The notes under the pieces are model-generated. The model made no database searches, had not been told where the DNA came from, and saw only the letters and a program-made list of their open reading frames with translations. A stretch of DNA of 64,000 nucleotides from a bacterium (GTDB lineage Bacteria > Planctomycetota > SZUA-567): positions 124,001 through 188,000 of the forward strand of contig QKCJ01000049.1 of assembly GCA_003245715.1 (NCBI GenBank). Direction: 5' to 3'. The first letter of the stretch is position 1. Every line of letters starts with the position of its first letter. Positions 62,459 to 64,000 of this stretch are shown piece after piece. The position numbers and the translations under genes were made by a program.

Positions 62459-62495
62459 AAAGGGAGAGCGCTTCGGCGTTCTCCCTTTATTTTAT
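62459..62495 (+). terminator. Terminator of the HU/IHF gene
   Basis: A 13-base stem with one G-U pair and a TTCG tetraloop (AAAGGGAGAGCGC with GCGTTCTCCCTTT), running into TTTATTTTATT. It begins 25 bases after the stop. Confidence 0.88.
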
Positions 62496-62593
62496 TGTTG
62501 TTGCTTTACTGATGCTGGTTGCCTGCAGATGCGGTAATTAACCGGGATACGGATCTGGCCTTGGCCGGGTTTATTGGCGGCGCAGATTTTCGC

Positions 62594-63787
62594 TTATCTG
62601 GGTGGCGTGAAAAATCGGGCAGACTTTTCGGTGCTGCTTTGTGTGCAGGTTTTATCCTCGCTGCAGGGCTTTTTAAATGGTTTCCCGGAGGTATCCTTGC
62701 AGGGATTGCAGTTTACCGCCCACGCCTTGAAGAGTACCCAGATATTTGCGCCCTTGTGGTATGGGAAGTCCTGACTGGCTTTGGTTGTGATCTCTGCCAT
62801 AAGCTTGAGACCGCTGACATCCACTTCAATCATGGTCTTCTCGCCAAGGTTGCTGATGCGGCTGATAATCCCCTTAAGCTGGTTTTGCGCACTGATATAC
62901 TCAACTGGTGCGGCTGAGAGGATAATATCCTGCGGTGTAATCTGCGCACGCACGGACTCTCCCACTTCAAGATTTGCTTGGTACGGCGCGTAAATGTGCA
63001 CAGGCTCAGGTCCTGTGCAGTGACAGATAGTGGTTATACCGGTGTCTGCACTGGTCTGGCAGACATTACCGTTAAAGCATGAACGGATTCCGGCGCTTGT
63101 GAGAATGTGTGAGCAGTCCTGCTTGAAGGCCAGCTCTGCACAGTCTCCTTTAGCCAGCAGTTCACCGTTACGGATCAGCAGCAGATAATCCGTAAGTTGT
63201 AGGATATCAGGCAGGTCGTGGCTGATAATCATAATCGGCAGATCGAACTCCGCATGCAGTCGGCTGATGAAAGGTAAGAGTTCGCGGCGCATATTAATAT
63301 CAATTGCCGAGAACGGTTCATCAAGCAGTAACAGCTGCGGCCCGGAGAGCAGGGCGCGGCCGATAGCTACGCGTTGGCGCTCGCCGCCTGAGAGATGCTC
63401 GGGGTAGCGCTTTAAAAGCTTGTTGAGGTTAAGGATGTTAATGACCGAATGTACTTCGGGGGCGTCCTTGCCTCTGCGTCTGGCGCCGAACATCAGGTTT
63501 TTCTCGACGGTCATGTGCGGAAACAGCTTGCCGTCCTGAAAGACTACGCCGATATTTCTTTTTTCCGGGGGCAGGTATATTTTCTTCTTTGAATCGAAGA
63601 AAACAGTGTCGTTAAGCACAATTCGCCCGCGTTCAGGTTTGCGCAGACCTGAAATTAGATGCAGAAGGGTTGACTTACCAGAGCCTGACGGGCCGAAAAT
63701 TCCGGCGGTGTCCCGGTTGATGGTTGTCGAAATATCAAGGGCGAAATCGCCTTGCTTGAGGAAGGCGTCGATCTCAAGATTCAGCAT
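62594..63787 (-). CDS. modC: Molybdate ABC transporter ATP-binding protein
   Basis: The 397-residue ATPase has a Walker A ([14 protein letters not shown]), Q-loop ([18 protein letters not shown]), signature ([16 protein letters not shown]), Walker B ([12 protein letters not shown]) and H-loop (IISHD). A C-terminal extension of the MOBE/TOBE type follows ([32 protein letters not shown]), typical of ModC. I chose the ATG at 63787, with GGAGG seven bases upstream. It overlaps the permease gene. The final 45 residues (after WAVNC) are polar, Cys-containing and unlike the family. Confidence 0.9.
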   Translation of the reverse strand: MLNLEIDAFLKQGDFALDISTTINRDTAGIFGPSGSGKSTLLHLISGLRKPERGRIVLNDTVFFDSKKKIYLPPEKRNIGVVFQDGKLFPHMTVEKNLMFGARRRGKDAPEVHSVINILNLNKLLKRYPEHLSGGERQRVAIGRALLSGPQLLLLDEPFSAIDINMRRELLPFISRLHAEFDLPIMIISHDLPDILQLTDYLLLIRNGELLAKGDCAELAFKQDCSHILTSAGIRSCFNGNVCQTSADTGITTICHCTGPEPVHIYAPYQANLEVGESVRAQITPQDIILSAAPVEYISAQNQLKGIISRISNLGEKTMIEVDVSGLKLMAEITTKASQDFPYHKGANIWVLFKAWAVNCNPCKDTSGKPFKKPCSEDKTCTQSSTEKSARFFTPPR

Positions 63788-64000
63788 TCTTTGCCCTCCT
63801 GCAGCGTGCGGCCAGATACTCAGATATGGCAAAAGCACCGAGTGATAAAATTACAGACAACCCAGCCAGACGCATCGCCGCTCCTTCGCCGCCGGGGATA
63901 TTCATGAAACTGTAGATTGCCAGTGGCAGGGTGCGTGTCTCGCCTTCGATATTACCAGCCAAGGTCATTGTCGCGCCAAACTCGCCAAGGCTTCGGGCAA
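63774..64000 (-). CDS. modB: Molybdate ABC transporter permease, partial
   Basis: The C-terminal 75 residues of an ABC permease. The typical ModB EAA-loop region ([16 protein letters not shown]) is followed by RTLPLAIY and one last membrane helix. Its 5' end lies beyond the window. It overlaps modC by 14 bases, as usual in modABC operons. The product passes molybdate across the inner membrane with ModA and ModC. Confidence 0.88.
   Translation of the reverse strand, partial: ARSLGEFGATMTLAGNIEGETRTLPLAIYSFMNIPGGEGAAMRLAGLSVILSLGAFAISEYLAARCRRAKNAES

Noticed and set aside
62519-62917. A 132-residue plus-strand frame at the modC end
   Set aside because: Antisense to the MOBE region of modC, after the HU terminator and without a ribosome site.

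Overview
The window comes from a Gram-negative, flagellated bacterium of roughly balanced GC content. Outer-membrane and periplasmic genes support this: an LptE-like lipoprotein, RND efflux, ExbB/ExbD, TolB-like and CsgG-like lipoproteins, and an AsmA-like protein. The flagellar genes are flgE and flgN. The mix of a GldF-GldG fusion with a DUF4340 protein, a DksA protein with a histone-H1-like tail, a GH130 phosphorylase and a very large VWA protein next to ExbBD suggests the PVC superphylum, possibly Lentisphaerota. No rRNA is present to prove this, so it is an inference. I saw no tRNA, rRNA, CRISPR array, insertion sequence or prophage, and the region looks chromosomal.

Layout. 1-1315: two tandem TauE/SafE-type permeases on the minus strand, the second lacking a start codon and joined in an alternative frame through an A10 run. 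1603-9361: a chemotaxis operon (cheA with two Hpt domains, a CheD-like protein lacking the catalytic Cys, cheR, cheB, an intact cheD, an HDOD protein, a CheY-type receiver, a CheX-type phosphatase, an Hpt protein), ending in a strong terminator. 9446-15307 (minus): polysaccharide deacetylase, ilvD, cobT, mutL. 15541-25227: a four-gene operon of a 1164-residue TPR protein, ExbB, ExbD and a 1670-residue VWA protein whose second internal membrane helix carries the TonB/TolA Ser-x3-His signature. This is the most novel-looking system in the window. 25229-27206 (minus): pdxA and a family-4 uracil-DNA glycosylase.

27418-31208: rpiB, cmk, mreC, mreD, cbiA. 31291-32209: a hotdog thioesterase and trmO. 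32240-34324 (minus): two enzymes with altered active sites, an alpha/beta hydrolase without its Ser and a SpoIIE-type phosphatase with a changed metal ligand. 34561-39420: a TetR-controlled RND efflux operon whose promoter is overlapped by two operator-like boxes. 39599-43039: a DUF4886 protein, a small ORF, an LptE-like lipoprotein and a TolB-like propeller lipoprotein. 43092-48553: a CsgG-like lipoprotein, a GldF-GldG fusion and a DUF4340 protein, with no ATPase beside them. 48688-53280: a DksA-type protein, a TPR lipoprotein, an AsmA-like protein and endonuclease IV.

53327-64000: FlgN, a shortened MnmE-like GTPase, GH130 with a divergent LacI regulator and a good operator, a coiled-coil protein, a WalJ-type MBL hydrolase with a DUF4416 partner, the flagellar hook gene flgE preceded by a small-ORF/terminator unit, an HU/IHF protein, and the end of a molybdate ABC operon (modC and a truncated modB).
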